From Lumbricus terrestris (lineage: Eukaryota; Annelida; Clitellata; Crassiclitellata; Lumbricidae): DNA of 64,000 bases. Of the stretch, positions 12,151-22,238 are shown in pieces; position 1 is the stretch's first letter, and every line of letters begins with the position of its first letter. The position numbers were made by a program, and so were the translations under genes. The DNA lies in contig OX457041.1 in NCBI GenBank assembly GCA_949752735.1, positions 22,449,617 through 22,513,616 of the forward strand, in the 5' to 3' direction. The notes under the pieces were generated by a model. That model saw only the letters and a program-made list of their open reading frames with translations. It was not told the DNA's origin and did not search any database.

Positions 12151-12327
12151 AAAAGGATGTCGCTAATATCGTTCAATTGACCCGTTCAACTGGCACTCGA
12201 CTTGTGTTTGATCTGAACCTTCAGCTTCGATTTGGTTCACAGTGGCAACCGTCGAATGCCATTGAGCTCCTGAACTACTGCTCTGAAATGAAGTTCTGTG
12301 AAAGCATCGACTGGGAATTGGGCAATG
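12151..12327 (+). CDS. HPSE: Heparanase A exon 3: LVFDLN to WELGN
   Basis: The acceptor is CTGCTCAG at 12150. Two bases complete the codon from exon 2, then KDVANIVQLTRSTGTRLVFDLN and the stretch SNAIELLNYC to IDWELGN follow, matching LDLIFGLN and SNAQLLLDYC..WELGN of human heparanase. It ends in phase 1 with G before GTGCGT (12328). Using the stronger-looking GTAAGC seven bases downstream would shift the frame and hit a stop in exon 4. Ten of 58 residues differ from gene B by eye. Confidence 0.88.
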
Positions 12328-12890
12328 GTGCGTCGTAAGCTCTAAATCTCATGGGTTATGATGGAGTGGCTTCTAGTTTGAGGCTCTGTTGTGTTCTCCG
12401 GGTTCTTCAACACCACACAAACAACAGACATAGATCTAACATGCAAGAATATTCACTTATACATATGTTGCATTATACGAGAAAGATGCTAGATCGATTT
12501 TCTGTTGCCAGGTATGTCCTTCACGGTCATTTACTGGCAGCATGGTTGGTGTATTTTACACTTTATTACTTGTGGAGATATCCAGGTGCTGCGCTGCCAC
12601 ACTACACCCCGAGCCCTGATCTTCACGTATATTTGAATCACGCTTGTGTAGCTTATGTAACAGTGCATCAAAGCTGTAGTAAGCGAAAGAGATTTATGTG
12701 GACGGCCAAGACCTATGTCGCCATAAGCTGTCGTTAAACTATTAGTTAAACTAAACAGAGTGCGTTGCTGCTACTTTGCATTTGGCCCTTTGTTCGGCAA
12801 ACAAAATTGCTACTGTTTTACGGCAGATGTAGGCCTACTGGGATAATTTCGCCTTTTAGTTTACTTTTGGTTTAACATTGGTTAGATATG
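12328..12890. other. Intron 3 of gene A, sequence conserved with gene B
   Basis: Non-coding. It aligns with 60950-61260 and then 62436-62640 of gene B; shared words include GATTTTCTGTTGC, TCATTTACTGG and CCAGGTGCTG. The break in B is a CR1-like insertion, so A shows the empty site. Confidence 0.75.
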
Positions 12891-12896
12891 TCGTAG

Positions 12897-13594
12897 TTTG
12901 GTGCGCCATCAAAACGGCGCAGGACAAAACGCCCCAGACATACGGCGCAGATAAAACTGGCGGCAACAAAACGGTGCGCTACAAAACGGTGCGGGTAAAA
13001 ACAGCGCAAAACTTAACAAAACAACAATAGTTTTTTTAGTAGTTTAATGCTGGAGTATCTTTCGAGGCTTTTAAACGGTTGTCAAAGCTCTGCGTCGAAT
13101 TTCAGCCACAACTTTGGTGGCTTCCTTGCGGACTTGAGGTCGGGATCTGATGCACGATTGTGTTCTGTCACACCAACCACAACATCAGTTTCATAAACTT
13201 TTATGCGACTTTGCACTGTTGCACATCTTTGCACCTCTTTGCACATATCCAAGATGTGCTGCCGTCAGCCATATCTCTGTCTTTTTGTAGCCTGAATTCT
13301 TCATGCAAAAGATGCTTCTGCGATGTCGTTCTCTCCATAGGTTTTTTACGAAACTTACGAAATGGTATGATTTGTACCCTATAAATAACCTGCTAGAATG
13401 CAGCTTATCACGTCGGGCGGCACTTTTTGATCGCTAATAAGCATTAAGCAGTCACTAGACGGGTACCCTATTATCATATTTGTACTGCACCGTATTGTCT
13501 GGGCCGATTTGTCGGGGTACTTTGAATTGCGTCGTTCTGTCTGCGCCGTTTTGTCTGCGCTGTTATGTCTGAGCCGTTTTGTCCTGTACCAAAA
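12897..13594. repeat. Foldback element with tandem-repeat arms (GGCGCAGACAAAAC type)
   Basis: The left arm (12897-13010) and right arm (13480-13594) are inverted and each is built of degenerate repeats of about 18 bp resembling GGCGCAGACAAAACGGCGCA. The middle (13020-13470) is unrelated filler. The layout resembles sea urchin TU elements, whose inverted arms contain short tandem repeats. No target-site duplication is clear. Confidence 0.7.
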
Positions 13595-13727
13595 CCTAAT
13601 GCTTAAATATCTATCGTGAATTGTGATGTAATTTACTTGGTAACCAGATGTTTAAAGAGCTACGTACTTCATGGAGCCTTTCAGACTTGCTCTTATTATA
13701 GGCTAGGGTTTCTTTTTGCTTTTCCAG

Positions 13728-13908
13728 CGCCAGACTGGTATGGTTACCAACAGCGAGACAAGATTAAGCTCGAACCATGGCAAATTAGTCGTGACTTCAC
13801 GATGTTAAAGTTGCTTCTTGGCAATTACGACAACTGTCGCAACAGCGCCATAATTGGTGCGGATGTTGGAAATCCGTCCTCTACACTGGGTAAACAGATC
13901 TTACGAGA
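13728..13908 (+). CDS. HPSE: Heparanase A exon 4: catalytic acid/base replaced by Ala
   Basis: The acceptor is TTTTCCAG at 13727. The exon begins CG; with the G ending exon 3 this makes GCG, Ala178, followed by PDWYG. In human heparanase this residue is the proton donor Glu225 in WELGNEP, and gene B has Glu here. The rest reads KIKLEPWQISRDF..LLLG..NSAIIGADVGNPSSTLGKQI, matching the human region with GPDVGQP. It ends in phase 2 at GTAAGT (13909). The next AG six bases on would give Asp but lose the Pro. Confidence 0.87.
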
Positions 13909-14164
13909 GTAAGTGGGCTTGGGCTATCTAATCTCTTCTACATTTGTTTTCTCTTCTTCAATGTTCGAGGTATCATCTCAGCCTGCTTCTTTTTGCGCAT
14001 GCAAAAGCGGGTTATCTTCCATTCGAAATGGTCCCAAGAAACTTCCAACGACAAAATCCCAATAGGCCTAACCGTTATGCCTAGAAACGACGCTGAACCG
14101 TAGAATTAGATCAGAAGAAAATGTAAACCTGTTCCTAATTAAATTCAGCATCAAACAGGCCAGC

Positions 14165-14240
14165 GCAAAGAGCGCCTCTGAGCTGGTTTTTTGAAGAGGT
14201 GCTATATCAATTCGCAGAATGAATGAGTGAATGTATGTTT
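14165..14240 (+). mobile_element. CR1-like non-LTR 3' tail
   Basis: AGAGCGCCTCTGAGCTGG, then GAAGAGGTGCTATATCAA and GAATGAATGAG: the shared 3' tail of the family, heavily 5' truncated, in intron 4. Confidence 0.65.
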
Positions 14241-14358
14241 GCAAATTTAGGTGTATGGTGTAAGTTTAAGTGTATCGTGTGCCAAAAAAGGTGATAAATT
14301 ATAAGAACCTTTGCTTTAGGCCTGCGCTGAACCGCTGCCTCTACACTCTACAGGTCTA

Positions 14359-15349
14359 CACGCGTTGATTCATAAAAAACGTAACCCTATATATTTTGCT
14401 GTAACTTCGCCAAAATAATATCGGGCTACGTCCACGAAATTTTACGAGAAGATAGAGGAGTTATTCCCGAACATTAAGGAAGTTAAAATTTATGTTCGAA
14501 TTGACTTCCTTGGGAGTTACGCATGCGCGAAGATGCGTACGTCACTGCTTGACTGATTCATCATTGATGCGCTGATCCATTTCGTCCGATGCCTCCACAA
14601 TTCGACGACACAACTCGTTGACATCACATATTCGAGATTTGTAGACATTTTCTTGCATTACATTACATATCTTATAGTATACTGGATTTAAATCAGCGAT
14701 GTTGTGTGGCCACAAGTAGGGCTTATAGGCGGGATGAAATCAGGAGTTTCAGTTTCCAGTACGGGTAGGCCTAACGCAACAGTCTTTCGAGCTCTGTGCG
14801 CCGGAAGATGAAATGTCAAGACTGTCTAGCAAAAGGCCCTTTATTAGTAGAACTGTTACAGCTCTGTAATATTTTCCATTAACGTCAACACCTGGTTCGA
14901 TTAAATGGATATGTTCGTGCGACCAAGTGCAGAGATCCCGACAGATAGCCTACCATAAGGTATTTGCTGGAAGTTGGTCGATTCCGCAAAATGCGATTTG
15001 CTGGAACGTCCTTCTTCCGTGTACCGGCAGATAGGCTACGTAAATGCGATCATTCTGATTGTTACTGGGTGCTGCTACAGTAAATAATTTCTCATTTGAA
15101 GGCAAACCAGAAAAAATTAACTAACTGTGCATGATAAAACCTCAGTGACTGACGAGAACGTTAGAATCTTGTTGTCGTTTGTCGAGATAGTCGTGACGTC
15201 ATTAGTTGCGTCATCCGCATTACGTCATTATAGCTTGGAATGCGAAATAATTTATATAGCACTTGGCTAGAGCATCAAGGGTCATTATCCTGAAATTTCA
15301 TTAAAATTGATGGTAATCAACATGAGTTAACTTTTTATGAATCACCGTG
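14359..15349 (-). mobile_element. Mariner-like element relic
   Basis: The ends CACGCGTTGATTCATAAAAA and TTTTTATGAATCACCGTG are inverted and flanked by TA. On the minus strand, about 14720-14510, it reads WPHNIADLNPVYYKICNVMQ, VYKSRI and DVNELCRRIVEA, the C-terminal transposase signature of mariner-type elements (WPxxSPDLNPxDY). The catalytic motif is degraded and stops are present. Confidence 0.75.
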
Positions 15350-15493
15350 TACATAATGGACGCTCAATAGAGGTCTATTCATGCCTGTTGCGCGCGCTAA
15401 CTGTGGTCTTTGCCTTTGTTGATAGGTTCACTCAATCTAGTTTTCATTATTGTTAACTGAGCTTGATGTTTCGATATGTTTATATTTATGTAG

Positions 15494-15541
15494 GGTTGTC
15501 AACTCGACTGGTGGCTTCCTCAAAGCTGTAACATTTCATCA
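15494..15541 (+). CDS. HPSE: Heparanase A exon 5: 48-nt microexon
   Basis: The acceptor TTTATGTAG is at 15493 and the donor GTGAGT at 15542. One G completes Glu with exon 4; the exon then reads VVNSTGGFLKAVTFH and ends CA, completing His with the T of exon 6. This supplies the segment matching AGGEVIDSVTWHHYY of human heparanase, including the paired His-His next to the Tyr-Tyr of exon 6. Phases 2 and 2 fit both neighbours exactly. NST is a possible N-glycosylation site. It is too short to appear as a conventional ORF. Confidence 0.85.
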
Positions 15542-16108
15542 GTGAGTGTTACGCGTAGGCCTTCTGATATCTTTGAACTTTCAAGGATTCACGCAATTTA
15601 TTTAGCTATTTTAGCTCCGCCACCGTTTTAATGTTTTCCTAATTTAGGGCTGCCAACGCTCCCGAATTCGCCGGGGCTGTCCCGGATTTGGCCTTGTGCG
15701 TCCCGCGTCCCGAACTCCCGATCGATCCCAAATTGGCCCGGAATTTGGTGCAGATAGTTTCATCGATTGCTGTTCTTGTTTTCGCACACTAAACTCGACA
15801 AGTTGTACGATTTGAATGTTGTGTTCCTTGTCTCCGTCAGAGCTGATACGTAGGCTAGTTGGTTCAAAACCGGAATCGAATGTTGGACGGCGCTGGGTTG
15901 AACTGTTCACAGCTGTACAGACCACAGACACTCAGTTCGTCATCATTGTTTCCAATGCATACGTACAATTAGTTCCCATTTCCAATGCTTTTGCGAGAGA
16001 ATCTTCAGCAATCAGCATTATTATCGAACTGTCTCAGTTTGGCAATATAATAATAGCATTATCTGTGTACCGACCTTATTCTGTTAAAGCGAAACAGTAG
16101 TAAACGAC
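15542..16108. other. Intron 5 of gene A, proximal part
   Basis: No gene is recognised. A CCCG-rich block at 15650-15740 starts with GGGCTGCCAACGCTCCCG, which resembles some hAT ends, but no partner terminus is seen. Confidence 0.4.
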
Positions 16109-16350
16109 TATTGCTTTGAGAACAGTAGAGCTATGACATCATCCGGACCTGGGTCCACGGCCGGACTTGGCCCACTACCGAACCTGCCCACTACCGGACC
16201 TGGCCCACTACCGGACCTGGCCCACTACCGGACCTGGCCCAAGACCCGGACCTGGCCCACTACCGGACCAGGCCCACTACCGGACCTGGCCCAAGTCCGG
16301 TAGTGGGCCAAGTTTGACAGTGGGCCAGGTCTGGATGACGTCATAGCTCT

Positions 16351-17399
16351 TGTAGCGGTTGAATGCTTCTTGCCAAACAAAACCTATTAAACAATGCTAT
16401 GTATAATGATTAATGTAGGTAAGAATTAGGCTAGACAATGTGTGGCGTATTGTAGATTATAATTAATATTACTTGTGGCATTAAGTTAGATAATAATAAT
16501 AGCGCTACAACAATTCCTGAACATGCGCTACAACAATTGACTCAACATTACGGAGCGGCGGAAAGCAGCGTTAACGAAAGCAGACGGTAAACATGTTACC
16601 AGACGACAGTTAGTCATCGATGGAGCTGAGCAAGGCGAGGGTCGGAAAGATATTTCGAGCGATGGCGTCTGTCGGCAAATACGGAGCCATTCGTTGGTAA
16701 TTCGAATATCTGGAACTTGATTTATGGGTGTGGAAAGCGACACGTTGTCGACTTGTCCCACTGTCGAACTTTGAGACGTTTGAAGCGAAGTTCCGAGGCG
16801 AAGCGAGTGAACTGTGCGAAGCAGTGTGACTCTTGGCGACGATTTGCGAATCGGTCGAACGTTGAAGTTGGGATCGAACTCTGAAGCGATCCGTGGTGAA
16901 ACATTTGCAGCAAGACGAGGAGGAAGAATCGGTTGAGCGACGGGTGAATTCCTATGCTCGACGAAATCCGAGGAAGAAGGAGAAACACGCTGGGTTACTG
17001 TTTCAAGCTACAGTACCCATCGACCAAGCAAACTACCGAGAGATCTGGACTGACGGCAATTGAGAAGATCGCGACCTTCTTCAACTTTCCCTTCAATCCA
17101 TTCCCGCGGAAGTGAAAAGCATTTCTACATCCACCAGAAAGGACGATGTGGAAAGATAAGAAATAAACATAATATTATTATAATTAATACGCCACAAATA
17201 GGTAGATAAGATTCTTTTCTTTGAATTGCATTTATTGATTGAAATGTTATTTTATATTATATCTTTATATGAATCACAGTCTCATTTGTTCTAGGTCGTA
17301 GGTTGCTATTATACCATTATTCACCCAACAGCCTCTGAGCATAAAGTTCACCCTTAATATTCTAGACTTAATAAATCCTGAATATAGGGGGTAGTGACA
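16351..17399 (+). repeat. 5' LTR, 1,049 bp
   Basis: It begins TGTAGCGG and ends GTAGTGACA (TG..CA). It is the same length as the 3' LTR and I find two substitutions between them (near 16439 and 16791). It is preceded by GCTCT at 16346-16350, repeated after the 3' LTR. AATAAA lies near 17162. Confidence 0.95.
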
Positions 17400-17712
17400 A
17401 TAGTGGGTGCCCACGCCGGGATATTTTAGACAGTTGAAAATGTCATTTGAGTATTGTTATAGTGGCAAACTTTGAACAATTGTTGCTAGTGATTATTAGA
17501 GAGACAATTTGAACTGATTGGCATCTGAGTTGAAGTAGTACATTGCTTATTGAAAAGTGCACAATAGGTTGTGTAAACTTTTAGATATTAGCTTTTGTGG
17601 AACTGAATTTCTCGTTGTAGAATTGAACAATTTCTATCTGTTAGAAATTTATACAGTGCACGTTGAAGCCTATATTTCTGTCAAGTGGAAAATAATAAGT
17701 AAGGCAGTAAGG
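17400..17712 (+). other. Retrotransposon leader with possible primer-binding site
   Basis: Immediately 3' of the LTR lies TGGGTGCCCACGCCGGGA (17403-17420), which begins TGG as tRNA primer sites do. I cannot assign the tRNA. An open frame extends upstream of the Met at 17713, but the region reads like leader. Confidence 0.5.
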
Positions 17713-20694
17713 ATGTCTGTAAGTGATTTCGAAGCTTGGTTGGAAATTGCCAAACGGATGAACATGGAAGGGGACGAGACACGCGCCTTTGTCAAAGAAA
17801 GACAGGCAGAGTGGAGACAAGATAGAGCGACTGAGAGGGAGATCGCCAAAGAGATGAAATTAGCTGAAGCAGCAGCAGAAGTCAAGAGACTTGAGATAGA
17901 AGCAGCAACGAGAAAAGCTGAAACAGAAGCTGCAACGAGAAAAGCAGAGATGGAAGCTGAAGCAGCGGCAGAAGCGAGAAAAGCTGAAGTACAAGCAGCA
18001 GCGAGAAAAGCTGAAACAGAAACAAGAAAAGCTGAAACAGAGGCTGCAATGCAAGCAAAGAAGGCAGAAGTGGAATTGGAAGCAATCAGGAGTGCTGAAG
18101 CAGAAGCCAGATTGAATCGTGAAGCAGCTGAGACAGAAGCGAGAGAAAATCGCTTGGCAACAGAAGCCAGAGAACAGCGCGAACACCAGCTAGAAATAAA
18201 GAGACTTGAAGCACAAGTGAGAATGCGTGAAATTGATTCAAGAGGGGAACAAAACCGAGAGCACGACAATGACTACATGAGGATCGGTGATGGTCAACAA
18301 CAGGGAGATCACCGAGAAAACAATAAAGGAATCAGGAATATCAAATTTCCTATATTCAACGAGTCCAAGGATTGTTTGGATGCCTACTTGTTGAGATTCG
18401 AGAGAACATGTGTGGCATATGAAATCAGAAAAGAAGTTTGGTCGTTAACGTTAGCGAGACATTTGGAAGGCAGAGCACTGGAAGTATACCAAAGGTTGTC
18501 TGCAGATGAAGTGCAAGATTATGAGTGTTTGAAGACTCAGCTTTTGAAGAGATTTCAACTGACAGAAGGTGGTTATCGAAACAAGTTCAAAATCAGTAAA
18601 ATGGAATCAGGAGAAACACCTTCTAGTTTTGTGCATAGATTGAGGAGGTATATGCAACAGTGGTTAGCACAAGCGGGATTTGAGAGAACTTATGAAGGAG
18701 TGGAAGATCTCTTGTTGAAAGACCAGTTTTACCTGACATGCAGTACTGAACTTCGTATGTTTATAAAGGAGAAAGGCAAGATGAGTTTGAAGGACATGTT
18801 AGTTTGTGCGGAATCACACATTGAAGCACACGGTTACAAATACAGCGAGCAGTTTGCAAAACCAGATGTGAAATTCCATGGTGACAGGTTGAACAGTAGA
18901 CTGTTTGAACACAGACCCAAGGAACAGTCTGGGTACAATCTGAACAGGAGTAGAAGCGATGTGAAGATAAATCAAGGTGCACATCAAAACCGAGGGTTCA
19001 GTAGGGAAAGAGAAGTTGCAACTGGACATAAGATTACTTGTTTTTTCTGTGGAGAATATAATCACAAGGCAGTTTCCTGTCCACATAAAAACAGAGGAGT
19101 TGTTAAACACACTGCAGCAGCAGTGCAAATATTTGAAAGTCGAGCACACTTGGTTAAGCCAGAAAGTGAAATACAGAGAGTGGTTGAAGTTACAAGAGGA
19201 GAACAACAGATGAAACAGGGTGAACATAGTAAAATACCACCAATGTACATGGCAGCCAGTGCAATGGTGATAAAAGACAATGATGGATGTATTAGTCTTG
19301 AAGACAAGAGTGAATACCAAGTAACAGTTAACGGAAACTTAGTGGGATGCTTATACGACACAGGTGCGAGTTGCTGTATCGTAAAACGTTCTTTGATAAA
19401 TGAAGAAGCATTGACTGGTGAAGAAACGCATTGTGTTTTAGTTGACGGAAGTTTAAGATGTTTCCCGTTGGCTAAAGTGTACATAGAGAGTGAACACTTT
19501 AATGGTGAAGTACAAGCGATGGTGATGGAACAGCCGATAAAACCAGTAATAATTGGGAAAATCAAAGGATTGAAGTACATGGTTAAAGATGAGAGAACTG
19601 AGAATGTGACAAATCCTGAGCCAAAAGAAATAAATCAGAATAGTACTGAAGTGGAAAACAAAGGAATATTGATTAGAAAAACAGGACATGAAGAAAGACC
19701 TGTTGGTGCAAAGAAAACAGTGAGATTTTATGACAATGCGATAAGGAATCAAGATGAAAAATTAATGACAGTAGCAGTTGTGGAAACAAGAGCAGAAGCT
19801 AAAAAGGTAGCAAAATATAGACCATTAAAAGTTGAGGAGATGCCGAACTTGAATGTGTCAGTAAAGGAGATACAGGAGTTGCAGAGTCAAGATGAAACAA
19901 TGACAAAACAAATGGAAAGAGCAATTGAATGGGATGATAATGAAGACAACATAGAAGATAATCCATATGTGATAAAGAAGGGATTGTTGTATGGAAGATA
20001 CAAAGAGAATCCAAATGTGGATAGGAGAAATACAAGGTGGAACATGGGCGACACAAACAGGTGTAACTGGAAAAACTATAGACATGTGATGAGAGAGTCT
20101 AGTAGTGATTATGGAGTTAGGTATGAGAGACCTAGTGATTTAAATTGGAGATTTAGAAGTGGAAGAGATGAGAATAGAAGTCGTGGAAACCATTGGAATA
20201 GTAGACCATGGTACAGAAGAGAACAAGGCGATAATTCTGGAAGAAGACAGAATGAGAATTGTAGAGGATACAATTATACGAGTAAATGGAAAAGTAGGTT
20301 ATGGAATGACAGAGAATGGTCATGTCCTAACAGTAATGTAGAAAAGTGGAAAAGTAGTGAAGACTACAAAAGAGAATGTGGAGAAATGCAAGATGTCGAG
20401 ACAGTGGCATGCATTTCAGCAGTTGTACATGATGGAAAAGTAGGAGAAAATGAGGAAGAAGAGATACTGAACTCGTATGTCAGTAAACAAAATGAAACAG
20501 AAGATGTTAAGTGGAAAACTGATGTTGATGCAGATGCATTGAGTGTTGAAGAGGAACACACAGATGAACTAGAAACAAAAAATGGCATCACGTTGAATTT
20601 GTACAAGAAGGTGAAAAGAGATACCGGTAGAATATTAGATGTAGAAAGGAGGAACTATCAAAGCAGGAGAAAAGATGCTGCAGATAGAAGCTGA
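17713..20694 (+). CDS. gag-pro: Retrotransposon Gag-protease polyprotein with SCAN-like capsid
   Basis: The frame is open from 17557. I choose Met at 17713 (MSVSDFEAW, 993 codons) because the 52 upstream residues look non-coding. Residues about 25-180 form an Ala/Glu/Lys-rich coiled coil with repeated KAETE and ARKAE words. Residues about 210-375 are the capsid region; the part around LRRYMQQWLAQAGF, LLLKDQFYLT and ELRMFIKEKG resembles SCAN domains. A CCHC knuckle (CFFCGEYNHKAVSC) lies near residue 442. The aspartic protease motif LYDTGASC has its Asp at 549. The long charged C-terminal extension, ending in Arg/Asn/Trp-rich sequence, is unusual. Intact frame. Confidence 0.9.
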   Translation: MSVSDFEAWLEIAKRMNMEGDETRAFVKERQAEWRQDRATEREIAKEMKLAEAAAEVKRLEIEAATRKAETEAATRKAEMEAEAAAEARKAEVQAAARKAETETRKAETEAAMQAKKAEVELEAIRSAEAEARLNREAAETEARENRLATEAREQREHQLEIKRLEAQVRMREIDSRGEQNREHDNDYMRIGDGQQQGDHRENNKGIRNIKFPIFNESKDCLDAYLLRFERTCVAYEIRKEVWSLTLARHLEGRALEVYQRLSADEVQDYECLKTQLLKRFQLTEGGYRNKFKISKMESGETPSSFVHRLRRYMQQWLAQAGFERTYEGVEDLLLKDQFYLTCSTELRMFIKEKGKMSLKDMLVCAESHIEAHGYKYSEQFAKPDVKFHGDRLNSRLFEHRPKEQSGYNLNRSRSDVKINQGAHQNRGFSREREVATGHKITCFFCGEYNHKAVSCPHKNRGVVKHTAAAVQIFESRAHLVKPESEIQRVVEVTRGEQQMKQGEHSKIPPMYMAASAMVIKDNDGCISLEDKSEYQVTVNGNLVGCLYDTGASCCIVKRSLINEEALTGEETHCVLVDGSLRCFPLAKVYIESEHFNGEVQAMVMEQPIKPVIIGKIKGLKYMVKDERTENVTNPEPKEINQNSTEVENKGILIRKTGHEERPVGAKKTVRFYDNAIRNQDEKLMTVAVVETRAEAKKVAKYRPLKVEEMPNLNVSVKEIQELQSQDETMTKQMERAIEWDDNEDNIEDNPYVIKKGLLYGRYKENPNVDRRNTRWNMGDTNRCNWKNYRHVMRESSSDYGVRYERPSDLNWRFRSGRDENRSRGNHWNSRPWYRREQGDNSGRRQNENCRGYNYTSKWKSRLWNDREWSCPNSNVEKWKSSEDYKRECGEMQDVETVACISAVVHDGKVGENEEEEILNSYVSKQNETEDVKWKTDVDADALSVEEEHTDELETKNGITLNLYKKVKRDTGRILDVERRNYQSRRKDAADRS

Positions 20695-21180
20695 CATTAG
20701 CTTGTGGAGAATATTTAATCAAGAGTGAGTGTAAATAGAATACAGTATGAGATAAGTGAAGTTGAGTTGCTTATTTTAAGTAGTTCAGTGAGTTATGTTA
20801 AGTGATAAGGTGAATTTTAGGATCAAGTGAGGTAGTAGTGTAATCATTGCAGTTATGTAGTAGTTAAGGACTAAGATGAGATTAATTTGAATATAGTATC
20901 TGAGTGTGATGTTGAGTCACTTAGATAATTAGAAAACAGTTGAGTAATGAGAAAGAGTTAAGAAAAGAGGTACTATGTCTAGTGAGCAAAGTACGAGAAA
21001 TTATTAATTGGTGACAAAGTGTTATTGTTACCTAGTTAAGATAATGAGATGTTAGTGAAATGACAAAGGTCATTCATTGTGAGAACTAGGATGGATGAAT
21101 GCCATGTGTTGAGAAGGTAACACATATATAATAAGTAGAACTTTAAGTTAATAATAATAGTGAGTTAAGGGAGTCAAGGC
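20695..21180 (+). other. Non-coding junction inside the retrotransposon
   Basis: No frame is open. AG-rich, T-poor sequence like the rest of the element, with repeated GTTAAG and GTGAG words. Integrase and the start of RT are missing here, so this is the likely deletion scar or a degenerate spacer. Confidence 0.6.
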
Positions 21181-22079
21181 AATATGAAGTACCATTTGGA
21201 TTGATTAACAGTGCGTCAAGTTATAACCGATTAATTAGAAAGATTCTTCACGGAACAGAAAATCTTGAAAGTTATGTCGACGATATACTAGCGCATAATA
21301 AAGGATGGAGAGAACACCTGAAGACATTGGAGATATTTTTCGAAAGAGTGAGACAAGCGAATTTGACGTTGAAGCCAAAGAAGTGTTCTATAGGATATGA
21401 AAAGATTGACTTTTTGGGACATACATTGAACAAGGATGACATAAGTCCAAAGGATAAATCAGTAGATAAAATAGTAGACATGCCACATCCAAAGACAAAG
21501 AAACAAGTCAGGAGTTTTCTTGGAGCGATAAATTATTATCGTAAGTTCATACCACACTGTGCGGAGATCATGGCACCGTTGAGCGATTTGACAAAGAAGA
21601 TGGCACCTGGAGTAGTTGAATGGAACGAAGAACTGGAAGCTAGTTTTACGATGTTGAAGAACCAATTGGCAAAGGAACCAATTCTGAAATTACCAAACCT
21701 GGAGAAAGAGTTTATTCTTCAGACGGATGCAAGTGGAAACGGAGTAGGTTGTGTAATAATGCAGCAATACGAGGGGATGAATCATCCCATAGCGTATGCC
21801 AGCAGGAAACTCTTGGAACGTGAGAGAAGGTACTCAGTAGAGGAAAGGGAATGCTTATCGATCATGTGGGGAGTTAGTAGGTTCGATCGATACCTTTGTG
21901 GAAAGAAATTCATAATCGAGACAGATCATTGCGGATTGCAATACATGAGAGAGAATAGGATGAAAAATGCAAGGGTGATGAGATGGAGTTTGGCCCTCCA
22001 AAATTATTCTTTTAGCATAAGATACATCAAGGGGTCCAACAATGTCATGTCCGACTACCTGAGTAGAGGATTAGAGTAG
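21181..22079 (+). pseudogene. pol: Partial pol: RT C-terminal half plus RNase H
   Basis: The frame opens with QYEVPFGLINSASSYNR, the middle of RT, so the fingers and first catalytic Asp are missing. YVDD is at 21273-21284; FLGHTL and the connection region with RSFLGAINYYRKFIP follow. RNase H shows TDASGNGVG, IAYASRKL, VEEREC, TDHCGLQY and SDYLSR with its acidic residues in place. The stop is at 22077-22079 with no integrase beyond. The coding frame is otherwise undamaged, so the truncation was by deletion rather than decay. Confidence 0.88.
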
Positions 22080-22238
22080 AGTAGGATGTAATAAGGTAGA
22101 TGTATAGTTGTAAATAAGTAAGTGAAGTATAGTAGTTATGCATGATATCTAAAGTAAGTTAAAGAAGTTTATTAGGTTAGTTTGTCAAGTAGGTGAGTTT
22201 GATAAAGCCTGTAAACAGACTTTTGAAGGAGGGGCATT

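Noticed and set aside
12328..12340. Stronger-looking GTAAGC donor downstream of heparanase A exon 3 (a similar one at 60950 in B)
   Set aside because: Using it shifts the frame and meets a stop in exon 4 in both genes, whereas the upstream GTGCGT or GTGGGT donor keeps all phases.
17670..18269. 199-codon minus-strand ORF opposite Gag
   Set aside because: Antisense shadow of the Ala/Glu/Lys coiled-coil codons.
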